A stretch of 64,000 bases of DNA from Chrysomallon squamiferum (taxonomy: Eukaryota; Mollusca; Gastropoda; Neomphalida; Peltospiridae): assembly GCA_012295275.1 (NCBI GenBank), contig CM022672.1, positions 6,332,443-6,396,442 on the forward strand, in the 5' to 3' direction. The notes beneath the pieces were generated by a model. It worked only from the letters and a program-made list of their open reading frames with translations, was not told the DNA's origin and did not search any database. Position 1 is the stretch's first letter, and every line of letters begins with the position of its first letter. Positions 51,776 through 63,950 of the stretch are shown piece after piece. The position numbers and the translations under genes were made by a program.

Positions 51776-51884
51776 GTTAGTTAGTTGTTTGTTTGCATGT
51801 TTGTCTTTTTTATATTTTATTTGTCGTTATCATCATCATACCAATAACTGAACGATTTTATCACAACTACTATCAATACTACTA

Positions 51885-52000
51885 GTATTACTGCTGCTAC
51901 TGCTACTGCTACAACTGCTGCTACTGCTACTGCTACAACTGCTGCTACTGCTACTACTACAACTGCTGCTACTGCTACTACTACAACTGCTGCTAATACT
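51885..52000. repeat. (CTG/CTA/CAA) trinucleotide array with higher-order unit
   Basis: The phrase CTGCTACTGCTACTACTACAA, in slightly varied form, recurs about four times with a period near 30 bp. Confidence 0.85.
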
Positions 52001-52064
52001 GTGTTTTGAAAATATATCTGTAATTACTATTCGCGAAATATAACTATTAATTAATGAATTACTA

Positions 52065-52065
<1 letters not shown>

Positions 52066-52122
<57 letters not shown>

Positions 52123-52148
52123 TAATAATAATAATAATAATAATAATA
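52066..52148. repeat. (AAT)n
   Basis: About 27 units with one interruption. Confidence 0.96.
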
Positions 52149-53409
52149 GTTATATAATAATAATATTTTTACATTAATATGAGTCACCACACGTTAAAAA
52201 AAACACCTAAAAAAACGAAAAAGAAATAGGAAAGAAAAAAAACAACTAATAAATAAAGAAAAATAAAGAAAGAAGATAGATAAAGATAACTCTAAACAGA
52301 TTCGGATCAATCCAGACTTATTAAACATTGAATGCACTGAAAACAGCATAACAGATCGTTATATAAACACCATATTTAAACATCTAAAGAAAATTTTAAA
52401 GACATTTTAAATAAATAATATAAAAGTAGATTTAGATTTACTTAACACTGTATAAATATTTATGCTTTTAAATATGGAAAATAAATAAAATACTTAACAC
52501 CGAATAAATGTTTATTTTTTTAAACAAATAATATAATACTAAAAATATGCTAGATTAAGCTAAAATTTCACTTTCATTTCAAAATAGATTAGGTAGGCAG
52601 AAGCTCTTTGAACACAAACTCGTAATAAAGTAAACTAGATCAAGATATTAATATTTCATTTGCATTTAAAAAACAGATTAGGTAGGCAGAAGATACATGA
52701 AACAATCTCATAATGATGTAGCCTATATAACGCTAACATTACATTTTCACATAAAAGCAGACCGGGTTAATACACTGTTTTTTTCGCACGCACGATTGAT
52801 AATAGATACTTACATTGTACGTAAAATGTGTGTGTGTGTGTGTGTGTGTGTACGTGCGACGTGTGCGCGCGTGCCTGCATGTGTATGCTGACGATACTGT
52901 CATAACTCACGGGTTATTCTTACTGATTAGCAAAACGGAGTTTGTTATACGCACCTTCACTAGGTTCAGCTATCACTGGGTGAATTTGAAAGACGTAGAT
53001 TATCATACATTTTAAATACATTCGTGTTAAATAGAACTGAATGATACACTATGTAGATATCATCAGTAACATACCACAGACAATTTTTAACAGACTTTAT
53101 AAAAGCAGAGATTTTTAACGTGGCAGAAGCCAGCTTTTTTAAACAGATTCAAAAAAAATAAAAATATAATAAAAAAATATAACACTCTGTTGTTTCTGAG
53201 TGAGTTATTTTGAGACTGCTGTGGCATTTGATGTCTAGAGATAAGAGAAACATGCTGTGCTCCGGGTTAAAACCATTTCCATTGTCTTTCCCTTTTATAA
53301 ATGACAAAGAACCTTAAAGGCTTGAACCAGAATGGTATAACACAGAGACATAAATGAAATACAGGCAGTGTTAAAGGAGTGTATGCGTTGGTTTTCATTG
53401 TGGACAGTT

Positions 53410-53669
53410 CGATAGATGTGAGCATGTGTGTATGTATGGATGTGTATATGGTGTGTATATGTGTTGTGTATGTGGTATGTATGCGTGTGTGTGTGTGTGG
53501 TATGTAGATATCTATGTGTATTTTTGGAGTAGTTTTGAGTGTGTGTGTGTAAATGTTTATCTATGTATGTAAATATTATTGAGCATGTGTATATTATGTA
53601 TATGTATATGTATTTGTGAATATATTTGTGTACGTGGTAATGTTAGTGTATAATTATACATATAACTTA

Positions 53670-53701
<32 letters not shown>

Positions 53702-53770
53702 CTGTCAATGTGTCTCTCTCACTCTGTTTTTTTGAGACTGTATAGTTAAGTGTCTGTTTGTATATATATA
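53410..53770. repeat. Degenerate TG/TATG tract including pure (TG)n
   Basis: A pure TG run at 53671-53699 lies inside looser TG/TA sequence. Confidence 0.88.
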
Positions 53771-54195
53771 TAAGTATCATGTATATTCGTATGTCTGAAT
53801 TTATTTAACAGGGTGTGTATTACACATGGGTGTAAGTAGGCATATTTTTATATGTTAGTATATTCTGTATGTATATATTTAATGAGAACGAGTTTGTGTG
53901 TTTGTGAATCTAATAATGTACATTTTAATAAATATGTACTTGAGTACCAAACCTAGTCTGTCTACGTTCTGTATAGGTATACGGTTTGAAAGGAAATAGA
54001 GTGAACTGACAGCCAGCCTGGTTTAATCCCAAATAAATAAGACATGAGTGTAGATCACCAAAAGATCCATCAGTGCAAGGATGTCAAGAGAGTCAGGGAT
54101 GGTCTAAACTATGTCCATTTTACATTTAACTGTACCTGTGAACATTCCTGTGAATATTATTTTTGTATCTATTTATCTATATCTGTTCAACTGTG

Positions 54196-54197
54196 AA

Positions 54198-54231
<34 letters not shown>

Positions 54232-54256
54232 ATTTATATATATATATATATATATA
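54196..54256. repeat. (CT)n and (TA)n
   Basis: Two short dinucleotide tracts separated by ATCTCTCATTTA. Confidence 0.95.
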
Positions 54257-54330
54257 ATTTCTACATAAGGTATCAAAAAACACCCGAATGCATTCTAAGC
54301 TATTTAAATACATACACAAGCCATAAGCGC

Positions 54331-54384
<54 letters not shown>

Positions 54385-54386
54385 TG
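54331..54386. repeat. (ATT)n
   Basis: About 18 units. Confidence 0.96.
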
Positions 54387-54894
54387 TTTGCTGTTGATTA
54401 GGACTACATTAAACAAAAATTATTGAAAATAATTCTTCCATTTTTAATTCTAAGACTCACTCTTCTGTGACATTTAAAAATACTGAAGAAAATTTAAAAT
54501 CTCATAAAAGCATAAATATTTTATCCAGTTCAACACAGCTGTTCGACGAATTAACATCTGTGGATGGAAGACAGCCCTTTAAAAAAATGGTGACATTTTC
54601 TTATGTATATTTTATTAGTTTTTATGTCGCCTCTGACATTTGTAACTACTTTCTATCCTTTATCTGTGTTTCTGTCGTCGGAATAAATGTCAGCCTGTTT
54701 TGTATTTAAAATCAAATAATAATAACAATAATAACAACATGAAGAAGAAGAAGAAGAATAAGAATTTTATAAAAATGTAGAAAGATGTTGAAAATGAAGA
54801 TATCAGAGAGAGAGAGTGATTGAGAAGGAGCTGATGAAAAAAGTAAAAAGATAAGAAAGTGTTGATGGCAGCAGGAAATGAAGCAGGAAAAGAC

Positions 54895-55074
54895 AGAGAA
54901 AGACAAACAGACACACACATAGTTAGGTACATAAATAACTGATGGACAGAGATATGTGTATGGATTTAGACTGGCAGACAAACAGAGAGTCAGAGCGTCA
55001 GACAGATAGATAAACAGATATACAGACAGACGGACATAAATAGACTGATAAATAGATATAGATAGAAATAGATG

Positions 55075-55118
<44 letters not shown>

Positions 55119-55260
55119 TAGATAGAAATAGATAGAAATAGATAGATACATACATAGATAGATAGATACACAGATAGATAGATAAATGGATTAAACAGAC
55201 CGGAGAATAAAGAGAGAAACAGACAGAAAGAAAGAGCGATAGCAAGAGAGAGAGAGAAAA
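54895..55260. repeat. (GATA)/(GACA)-rich tract
   Basis: Pure GATA at 55072-55115 lies inside degenerate GATA, GACA and GAAA units. Confidence 0.92.
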
Positions 55261-55363
55261 AGAGAAAGAAAACAAATCAAAACAAAGAAAGAACAAGAGC
55301 AAGAAATATTGAGAGACAAACAAATTCTCAAATAATAACAAGGAAGCCTTAGCCACTAATTAG

Positions 55364-55570
55364 GTACTACGAAATGACGTCAATATTTGTGGAGTATCTG
55401 CACAAGATGTTTTTGTTTTCTTGGATTCCGGGGCTTTAGGAAATCTGCGGCGAAAATTTGAAATAAATCTTAGTACTAGAAGAGGCATAATCCCCTTGTG
55501 CGAGAGACAATATGAGTGTACTGATAATGTCCAGAAAGCCGTGAGACAATGTTCTTTACAAAAGAAATGA
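55364..55570 (+). CDS. Weak candidate exon, 68-codon open frame
   Basis: After an ATTAG that could be an acceptor, the frame reads NICGVSAQDVFVFLDSGALG and later PLCERQYECTDNVQKAVRQC before TGA. Composition is balanced with several Cys, unlike the low-complexity frames around it. A GTGAGA donor at 55540 would allow an internal exon ending at CTDNVQKA. There is no ATG and the polypyrimidine tract is poor. The minus strand is open here too, with poorer composition. Family unknown. Confidence 0.22.
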   Translation, partial: VLRNDVNICGVSAQDVFVFLDSGALGNLRRKFEINLSTRRGIIPLCERQYECTDNVQKAVRQCSLQKK

Positions 55571-55685
55571 GAATAGCACACAGAGAAAAATAAGTAAATG
55601 TTGATTATTAAACAATGCGCGGGTTCGTGTGCGGCTGGAAATAATATTTGTAGAAGAACAGGAAAATGAGAATTATTAAACACAC

Positions 55686-55755
<70 letters not shown>
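55686..55755. repeat. (GA)n
   Basis: About 35 GA units. Confidence 0.97.
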
Positions 55756-55756
<1 letters not shown>

Positions 55757-56341
55757 ACGTCAGGCACATATATATAAATTTTAAACACAGTCAACTTCAA
55801 AGAACTAGTAAACATACGAACTACTTTCGTTCGCTTTTTTCTTTAATACATAAAAAGGTTATATTATTTGTCTGCTTACTTCAGTAAGATTTATTTTAAC
55901 ACAATTATCTGTAAATTACACAAAGATGAAAGCCTAAGATCAGAATGTCGCTCAACTGACCTGTCTTTTTATCTGCGTATTGCTACAAGTAAAGGTTCTG
56001 TGCCAGAGGGAAGCCATTACGAAACACGAGCAAGATGACAGGCATAATATTATTATTATTACACGCCGTTTTTAGTTAATTTAATTTCCATGACCTTCTC
56101 GTCTTTTATGTGTTTTTTTTTTTTTTTTTTTTAAAACCGTTTGATGATAATTTAAACATATTTTATTTCAGGTTCTGATTTCGTTTCAAAGATTTTACAA
56201 AGTAATACATTTTTTTTTTTTTTTGTTGGATATCTGATGCTCTGATATATATAAAATATGACAACAACAACAACAACATTAATGATGATGATGATAATTG
56301 TTATAATGTGAAAGATAAGTTGCAAAACCCAAACAACAACA

Positions 56342-56342
56342 A

Positions 56343-56401
<59 letters not shown>
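56342..56401. repeat. Long poly(A) run
   Basis: Close to 60 consecutive A preceded by (CAA)n. The sequence to its right (56402-56660) is less AT-rich and unrecognised. Confidence 0.95.
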
Positions 56402-56403
<2 letters not shown>

Positions 56404-56734
56404 CTTCAGATAATCACATAGACAATATCAAGTTCTGCCCCAAGATAAAATCTGCAGCTGGGAAATCTGCTGTGGGCAAATTATGGTGGACTTTATTGGA
56501 AAGACTCCGAGAGGGACGCGTGGCTAATGCGACAAAGGATTCTCAAGACGTTATAATCCTACACTGATCCAGAAGAACTGTCTTTTAATTTGAAGATTCT
56601 CCGTGTTGTAGAGGACAAAATGTCTTTGGAATTGTTCTTCTACGTTTGATTAAATTAACCGCATATTAACACTCACTGCTCGTATTCCAAGACGCATAGT
56701 GCAAGGCCTTACGTAGGAATAACGGTATTCGTCA

Positions 56735-57310
56735 GTCGGATGATTATTGTAGGAATAATTTGCATTAAGTCAAGTGGATGATTACGCTGGAATAACGGTA
56801 TTCGTCAGTTTGGATGATAATAGATAAATAATATTGACTGAGATGAATGTGTAGGTATATAAACGGTATTAATCGATCGGATGATTATGTAGAAATAACT
56901 GTATTTGTCAGTTTGGATGATTGTAGATGAATATCAATGTTACTCAGTCAGATAAATACACAGATATCGATTTGGGTGAACAGGTTGGAATAACGTTATT
57001 TGCCAATTGAATAATTATAGAAGAATAACTGTATTAGTCGATCGATGATTATGTAGGAATAACTGTATTAGCTCATTCGGATGATTATGTATGCATAAAG
57101 TCTGTCGGATGATTATGTAGGAATAACTGTATTAAGTCAGTCGGATGATTATGTAGTAGGAATAATTGTATTATCTCATTCGGATGATCATGTAGAAATA
57201 ACTGTATTAAGTCAGTCGGATGATTATGTAGTAGGAATAATTGTATTATCTCATTCGGATGATTATGTAGGAATAACTGTATTAAGTCAGTCGGATGATT
57301 ATGAAGGAGT
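56735..57310. repeat. Degenerate minisatellite of about 35-45 bp
   Basis: Units share CGGATGATTATGTAGGAATA followed by ACTGTATTA and variable spacers (AGTCAGT or GCTCATT). At least ten units are visible, best conserved at the right. Confidence 0.85.
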
Positions 57311-57539
57311 ATCTAATACGATGTCATATTCTGTACAGAATCCAAGTTACCTTTTTTCCTAACACATAAAGTATCATTATAATTATAAGGCCAATATTTA
57401 AGAGTTCTAAGTGGTATACTGTACGTGGTATGAATAGAGAAAGGAAACAGATAAATATATTTTTTCTTCTGCTTTGTTTGTTTGTTGCTGTTGTTGTTGT
57501 TTTTAAGTGTAGTAACAAAATTTAAAATTACTCAAAAAA

Positions 57540-57626
57540 AAAAAAATAATAATAATAATAAAAATAATAAAATAAATATATAAATAAATAAATAAATAAT
57601 GATTAAAAATAATATATAATAATATA

Positions 57627-57720
<94 letters not shown>

Positions 57721-57750
57721 ATATGTTAATTGATTAATTAATAATAATAA
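57540..57750. repeat. (AAT)n and (AAAT)n block
   Basis: About 200 bp of compound A/T microsatellite. Confidence 0.95.
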
Positions 57751-57824
57751 TAAAGTTTCAGAAATAAATATTTTCGGTAAATTTAACTAAAAATAGGCTT
57801 AATAAAATGACTTTATTTGTTATG

Positions 57825-57854
57825 ATTATTATAATCATCATTATCATCATCATC

Positions 57855-57901
<47 letters not shown>

Positions 57902-57912
57902 TACTGTTATTA
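57825..57912. repeat. (ATC)/(ATT) tract
   Basis: Interrupted trinucleotide and ATTATC units. Confidence 0.92.
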
Positions 57913-58836
57913 TTAAAACTAATAATTTAAAACGTGAAGAGAAAAACAGATAACTGCCTCGACTGGTTTTTCAACAACTCTCTTTTAGCGAAGTCAAAAA
58001 TTATGCTCACGAAATGCACGGCAGGACAGTTAAAAGCATAAACTTATTTTTTTTTAAATTACAAATTCCCTACACCCCATTAAACTCTCAGTCAAGCAAC
58101 AAAATCCTCTGATTAATTAGAAAAGGCCGTGGGTAACATCCAGTTCCAGTCTTCAGAAACCCATTGTATGAAGAAAATTAACAGTTCTTTAAGAATCAGG
58201 CTGTATATAGATTGCAGTGAAATAATGTTTTGTTGTGTAAAAAAAAAAAAGAGATAAAAATCTACGAGGCGCCAATAAAGAATGTAATGAAACGAAATTA
58301 TAAAATTTGACCTTTTTCTTAAGAAGTATGTCGGCATTTAGTCTCGATATTAACCAATGTATGACGAGAGTTTTGTGTTAATAAAAGCCAACACATCTAA
58401 AGTAGTTTCAAAATATTACTCCTTTTTTCTCCTTCTCTTCGATTTTTTTTTTAAATTTTATTATTATTATTATTATTATTACATTTTACTATTATATATA
58501 TATTTTTTTAATTTTATTATTTTTATTATTATTATTAATATTATTACATTTTTTTATATATTTTATTTTTTTAATTTTTTTTCTTGCTGTTATCCTATCC
58601 AAAAACATTTATAACTCAAAATAACAAGAATCTAAAAAAAAAGAAAAAAAAAAAAAGAAAACTACCTAAAAAAAAAAGGTTGAAATATTGTTTTTTTTGT
58701 TTTTTTTAATTTAATTTATTTTATTGTTATCGAAAGATATTTACTAGTTTTTATATATGTATTTATAAACATCACTTTAAATATGCTGTGTGACATTTAA
58801 ATATCACTTACTACCTTTTAAGCCTCTACTTGGCAG

Positions 58837-58993
58837 ATGCGACGTCTTCACACTGTGTTTGAGTGAAATTCTAATCTCGCAGCGACTGGACAACGTCTTC
58901 TGCGATGAACGTGAAGCCCACGAGGACCGGAAGTCTTCTGCGACTTACGCTAAATGGAAACACAGAAGCCATAAATGTGTTCAGTTGTTTTGA
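58837..58993 (+). CDS. Weak candidate terminal exon
   Basis: In a GC-richer island two possible acceptors (TTGGCAG before 58837, AATCTCGCAG before 58883) precede an open frame containing RLDNVFCDEREAHEDRKSSA and KWKHRSHKCVQLF before TGA. Codon choice and composition look protein-like. No upstream partner exon was found, and the family is unknown. Confidence 0.22.
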
Positions 58994-59485
58994 AAACCTG
59001 ATACATTTGGCTGGTTTCGTTTTCAATGAAAAAAAAAAAAAAAAATAAAGACTTTAAAAGAAACAAAAGGGTTTATTTGTATGATCATAAATCAGACAGA
59101 AAAATCATATTAAAAAGTTTAAAAAAAAAAAAAAAAAAAAAAATAGATTAATACTTTAAGCTTACAACTTTCAGCAGATAATGAAAGATGGATTTAGTAT
59201 ATTCATATGACATATGACAAATCTCATTAGTAAAATTGTCCATTAAAGGATAATAGATTTTTATCCTTTAATATATATATTTTTTTATCATACATATATA
59301 AATTTTTAATCGCTAATTTGGTTGCATGAGAAACAACAAATAAATAAATAAATAAATAAATAAATAGTAATAACTGCAGAAATGGAAAATGATTTATTTA
59401 TTATTATTATTGTTGTTGTTGTTGTTGTCTTTCTTCTTCTTATTATTATTAATGCTTTTAGTACTATTCCTGATAATTCCAATTA

Positions 59486-59505
59486 CTATTACTACTACTA
59501 CAACA

Positions 59506-59548
<43 letters not shown>

Positions 59549-59568
59549 ATAATAATAATAATAATAAA
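59486..59568. repeat. (ACT)n then (AAT)n
   Basis: Compound trinucleotide tract. Confidence 0.95.
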
Positions 59569-60383
59569 CGAATAAGCTAACAAACAAAACTATAAACAAA
59601 CATACAGACAGACAAGCAAAAAACAAAAATAAATAAAAAGAAAAGAAACAGCGCATCTTTGTCAGCCGTACGCATGCTAAATAAAACTGGGTGTATGTGT
59701 GGAAATAAAGTGTTTACAGAAAACTAATAATCGAATTTGGATGAAAAATATACTGTTGTAGTCCAGAACAAAGTATTCCTAAGACTGTAACACTGACACT
59801 TGTTACAAACGTCCTATAAAAAATAAATTACTGTTTGTATGATTGACCTTAACATCATATTTGATAACAAATCCATATATACTCACATCAACTCACATCA
59901 CTGAGAAACATAATTTGAACAGTACAATTCAAGCGTAATCTTTGTGAACAATATGTATTTTTGTTTTTTTGTACACACAGACGTCTGAAATGTTTTTTTT
60001 TTTTTTTTTCTGTTTTATTTATGATCCATGTTGACTAATATAATGACTGCAGATTTCGAGATGATTTTCTTTTTACAGAAGAGTCTACGTTTATATTCGC
60101 AGGTTTGTGTGATTATGTTTGGGGGAATATGCATTTATGTCTGCATAAAGAAACGTTCTGATGGCATGGATCTCATCTGACATAGACGTAATATGGTAAT
60201 TATATTATGATTACTTAGTTTTTAACCACATTTTAAAAATAATAATACTTTATATATATCTTCCAGATTACGAATTTTTTTTCTTGCAGTTTGGAACTGG
60301 TATATATACTTTAATTACATGTGAAAGTTACAGAACATTAATATAATTTGTTTTATTATACCAACAGTTTGAACAAAAAAATG

Positions 60384-60505
60384 TTACTACTACTTCTACT
60401 ACTTCATCTACAGCTACTACACTCTTACTATTACTAATACTACTAAACTATTTCTCAGTGCTGCTACTGCTGCTGCTGCTGCTATTACCACTATTACTAT
60501 ACTTT
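60384..60505. repeat. (CTA)/(CTG) trinucleotide tract
   Basis: Degenerate CTA units followed by a short pure (CTG) run at 60460-60482. Confidence 0.88.
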
Positions 60506-60536
60506 CGTAGTCGAATCATTGACGTGGTGAGGAGGC

Positions 60537-60797
60537 TTGTGTGTCTCAGTGACGCAAAAAGCTGTGCCAGCAGGAGTTTTGGCTTCTGACACAGACACCC
60601 ATGCTGGACTGGTCAGTGGACACAGTCTAGACAGATATGGACTAAGGGAGAGAAAAACCTCGGGTGCTGACGTCAGAAGTACGACGCACTCTAACAGTCC
60701 CCAATACTGTACATCAACAGCTATAGACAGACTACAACAACTCTCCAGAAGAAGCTGTAAGACACAAAAAGTGATCTACAGAGAACAGTGTTGTTAA
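60537..60797 (+). CDS. Unrecognised 86-codon open frame in a GC-richer island
   Basis: About 280 bp (60520-60800) is clearly less AT-rich than its surroundings. The frame starts MCVSVTQKAVPAGVLASDTD and ends YREQCC, with neither repeats nor a recognised motif. The island sits between degenerate (CTA)n and (ACT)n tracts, which suggests a dispersed repeat or old insertion as readily as a gene. Confidence 0.2.
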   Translation: MCVSVTQKAVPAGVLASDTDTHAGLVSGHSLDRYGLRERKTSGADVRSTTHSNSPQYCTSTAIDRLQQLSRRSCKTQKVIYREQCC

Positions 60798-60839
60798 CAG
60801 TCACTGCTGGCCTTGACGTGTAAAGGAAGAAGAAGACTA

Positions 60840-60990
60840 TTTATCACTATTACTACGACAAATTACTGCCAGTCCTACGAACACTACTACTACGACCAGT
60901 ATCACTACTACAGTTACAACTACACTTAGTACTACCACCACCACCACAACCACCACTACTACAACTACCATTATTATGATAATGATTATT
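60840..60990. repeat. (ACT)/(ACC) trinucleotide tract
   Basis: Degenerate; the reverse strand reads as valine-rich low complexity. Confidence 0.85.
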
Positions 60991-61529
60991 GTTATACCAA
61001 CCTGAAACTTTTCTGGTGGTGGCAACTATTTTTGTTGTTTTTTCGCTCTCCTTAAAAACGTGGTTAACGTATCCACTTTAAAACGACATCTCGCTTTGTT
61101 CCCCACCGAAGTTGACATTTCAGTCACATTTCAATAGGAAACTAGGCCTGTGTAATGCCGAAGATTCCTCCTTCGATAGCCATCAAATAAAAAAGGCTGT
61201 AGAAAGGATGTTTTGAATTACCATCTTTCTTTATTATTCATTATTGAAACACATTAACTTTTCCATTAATCAGTTTTTATTTGCTTTTCTCTGCATTGCT
61301 AATCTCGCTTTGGTTCCTGCAGATGCTTTTAATGTCAGCTTGTTTTATTTCATTTTCTCTGTGCTGTTTTCGCGAATATCCCATTTCCGTGTTACAGTAT
61401 AGGAGGTGGGATGTCAAAGCTAATAAATTTACTTGTACTTATTCGATTGTGATATAATGAGAAAAGTGCGGATCTGTAGAGTGTGAATGATGATGATTAG
61501 TATTAGTTAAGTAAAAATAAGTAATGTTG

Positions 61530-61556
61530 CATACATACATACACACACACACACAT

Positions 61557-61589
<33 letters not shown>

Positions 61590-61590
61590 T

Positions 61591-61641
<51 letters not shown>

Positions 61642-61660
61642 TATATATACACACATATAT
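61530..61660. repeat. (TACA)n and (CA)n
   Basis: Alternating tetranucleotide and dinucleotide blocks. Confidence 0.95.
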
Positions 61661-61674
61661 AAAGGTTCCTCGAC

Positions 61675-62449
61675 ATGCGCCGTTTTGACTTTACGGCGGT
61701 AATCCCAAAAATAATTTCATTTCCTCTTCCAGCCTCTGCATCTTCTTCAGTGGCACTGTCTCCATCACCTTCTGCAAGTTCTCATCCTCCCTCTCCATCA
61801 CCTTCTACAGGTTCTCGTCCTGTCTCTCCATCACCTTCTACAAGTTCTCCTCCTCTCTCCATCACCTTCTACAAGTTCTCCTCCTGTCTCTCCATTACCT
61901 TCTACAGGTTCTCCTCCTGTCTCTCCATCACCTTCTACAAGTTCTCCTCCTGTCTCTCCATCACCTTCTACAAGTTCTCCTCCTCCCTCTCCATCACCTT
62001 CTACAGGTTCTCCTCCTGTCTCTCCATCACCTTCTACAGGTTCTCGTCCTGTCTCTTCATCACCTTCTAAAAGTTCTCCTCCTGTCTCTTCATCACCTTC
62101 TACAGGCTCTCCTCCTGCCTTTCGAGCTCCTTATACAGGTTCTCCTCCTGTCTCTCCATCACCTTCTACAAGTTCTCCTCCTGCCTCTCCATCACCTTCT
62201 ACAAGTTCTCCTCCTGTCTCTTCATCACCTTCTACAAGTTCTCCTCCTGTCTCTCCATCACCTTCTACAAGTTCTCCTCCTGTCTCTCCATCACCTTCTA
62301 CAAGTTCTCCTCCTGCCTTTCCAGCTCCTTCTACAAGTTCTCGTCCTGTCTCTCCATCACCTTCTACAGGTTCTCCTCCTTTCACTTCATCCTCCTCCTC
62401 CTCCTCCTTACAATGTCCCTTCCAGTGTGCAGGCCAACCATAGGATAAA
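61675..62449 (+). CDS. Candidate mucin-like Pro/Ser/Thr exon on a 33-bp minisatellite
   Basis: About 18 tandem units of 33 bp encode an 11-residue repeat of the type SPSPSTSSPPV. A good acceptor (TTTCCTCTTCCAG at about 61731) precedes it and a GTAAAA donor follows at about 62449. The frame shifts near 61855 (two bases missing from one unit) and then stays open through to LQCPFQCAGQP and a stop at about 62441. A third frame near the end, HPPPPPPYNVPSSVQ, stays open to the donor. PTS-rich repeats are typical of O-glycosylated secreted proteins. The frameshift means either an assembly error, a pseudoexon or plain satellite DNA. The opposite strand also stays open (GGELVEGDGET). Confidence 0.3.
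61764..62390. repeat. 33-bp minisatellite, about 18 units
   Basis: The unit resembles TCTCCATCACCTTCTACAAG plus TTCTCCTCCTGTC. Units vary at a few positions (CAAG/CAGG, GTC/GCC/CCC). A (TCC)n run closes the array. Confidence 0.9.
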
Positions 62450-62710
62450 AGGTAAAATAATTGTTTTCATTTTTTATATATATATTTTTTAATCACCTGT
62501 ACAAAATGTACAGTTTCATTTGTCATTTTGGGGACTGTTCTCATTTTTATCTTGTTTTTATTACAGTTTCGTTTTTGTCATTTTTCTATACTGTAATTAT
62601 CGTTTTACGTTAGGTAAGTGACTTAGGCTATGGTAATTCTCTCTTGCGTCCATGATCCCCTTACGTCTGTCCGTATGAAAGGATCTCCGACGTAATTCTA
62701 GAACCCCCTG

Positions 62711-62980
62711 TATGTATGAATGTATGAATGTATGTATGTATGTATGAATGTATGTATGTATGTATGTATGTATGTATGTATGTATGAATGTATGTATGTA
62801 TGTATGTATGTATGTATGTATGTATGTATGTATGTATGAATGTATGTATGTATGTATGTATGTATGTATGAATGTATGTATGTATGTATGTATGTATGTA
62901 TGTATGTATGTATGTATGAATGTATGTATGTATGTATGTAATGTATGTATGGATGTATGTATGTATGTATGTATGTGGAT
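62711..62980. repeat. (TATG)n with regular AATG variants
   Basis: About 66 tetranucleotide units. A variant GAATG unit recurs at irregular intervals, so the tract has higher-order texture. Confidence 0.96.
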
Positions 62981-63423
62981 GTATTTTGTATAATGTGGAT
63001 GTATTTTGTGGATGTATTTTGTATATGTATGCATTCGTATGTAAATTCTGATTTCATAATTTCATGTGATATTATTTAAGATATTTTAATACACCGGTGC
63101 TTTATAAAACACACAGGATCAAGGCCAACTGCTCGAAAGCAATAATCCAAACCTAAATCCAGCGGAAATTATGACTCGGGCTGTCCTAGCATATCCATTA
63201 CGTTCGTCTAATGAATGTTTTCAAGAATATCCAAAGCCAAACCTTTAGGGACAAAGGTTACTGAGATCACTGAATATTTTGCCAAACGTAATTAACAGCA
63301 ATAATGTTTCTTTATAATGTAATTGTTTTTATTACACGCTGAAGAATGAAACTAATTCGTTAATTATAGTCCTCTATACCCACGTTATTGTAGGAATAAT
63401 AAACAGTTGACATATATCTGGTA

Positions 63424-63429
63424 TAGTAG

Positions 63430-63465
<36 letters not shown>

Positions 63466-63466
63466 G
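63424..63466. repeat. (AGT)n
   Basis: About 14 units. Confidence 0.95.
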
Positions 63467-63897
63467 TAGTGGTAATAACAGTAGTGATGATGGCGATGAC
63501 AAGAATATAATCACCAAAATCCAATCATCGCAACGAACACAACAACAACAAAAACAAGAACAATAATAAAAAAATAATAAAAACTTGACCAAGTTAACAG
63601 AAAGATAACAAAGAATATCTAGAAAACCATAAAATAATTACGTTACGTTAAAACTGGAGACTGTAATACAAAAAAGTAAACAAAAAACAACAGCATGAAT
63701 ATCTTGTTCGCGTTATCAGTCTAAGAAACTGGTTGCCAGGCAAAGTGATTTTAAAGAATATTATTCTAGAAAGATTATTTTTTTAAATTTTAATTATTTT
63801 AACTATTTCATTATTTACTTTTTTATCGTTATTAATTAAAAGAAAAAAAAAAAGAAGAAAAAGGGTAGAAAAGAAATTTTAATCAATACTTATATCC

Positions 63898-63898
<1 letters not shown>

Positions 63899-63940
<42 letters not shown>

Positions 63941-63950
63941 TAATAATAAA
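63899..63950. repeat. (AAT)n
   Basis: About 16 units close to the right edge. Confidence 0.95.

Noticed and set aside
54712-55356. 214-codon minus-strand frame rich in Ile, Tyr, Ser
   Set aside because: Mostly GATA/GACA and GA repeats read in one frame.
62597-63057. 145- and 119-codon frames of THIHTYIHTYI type, and their plus-strand counterpart
   Set aside because: Pure translation of the (TATG)n tetranucleotide; 4-bp units keep several frames open by chance.
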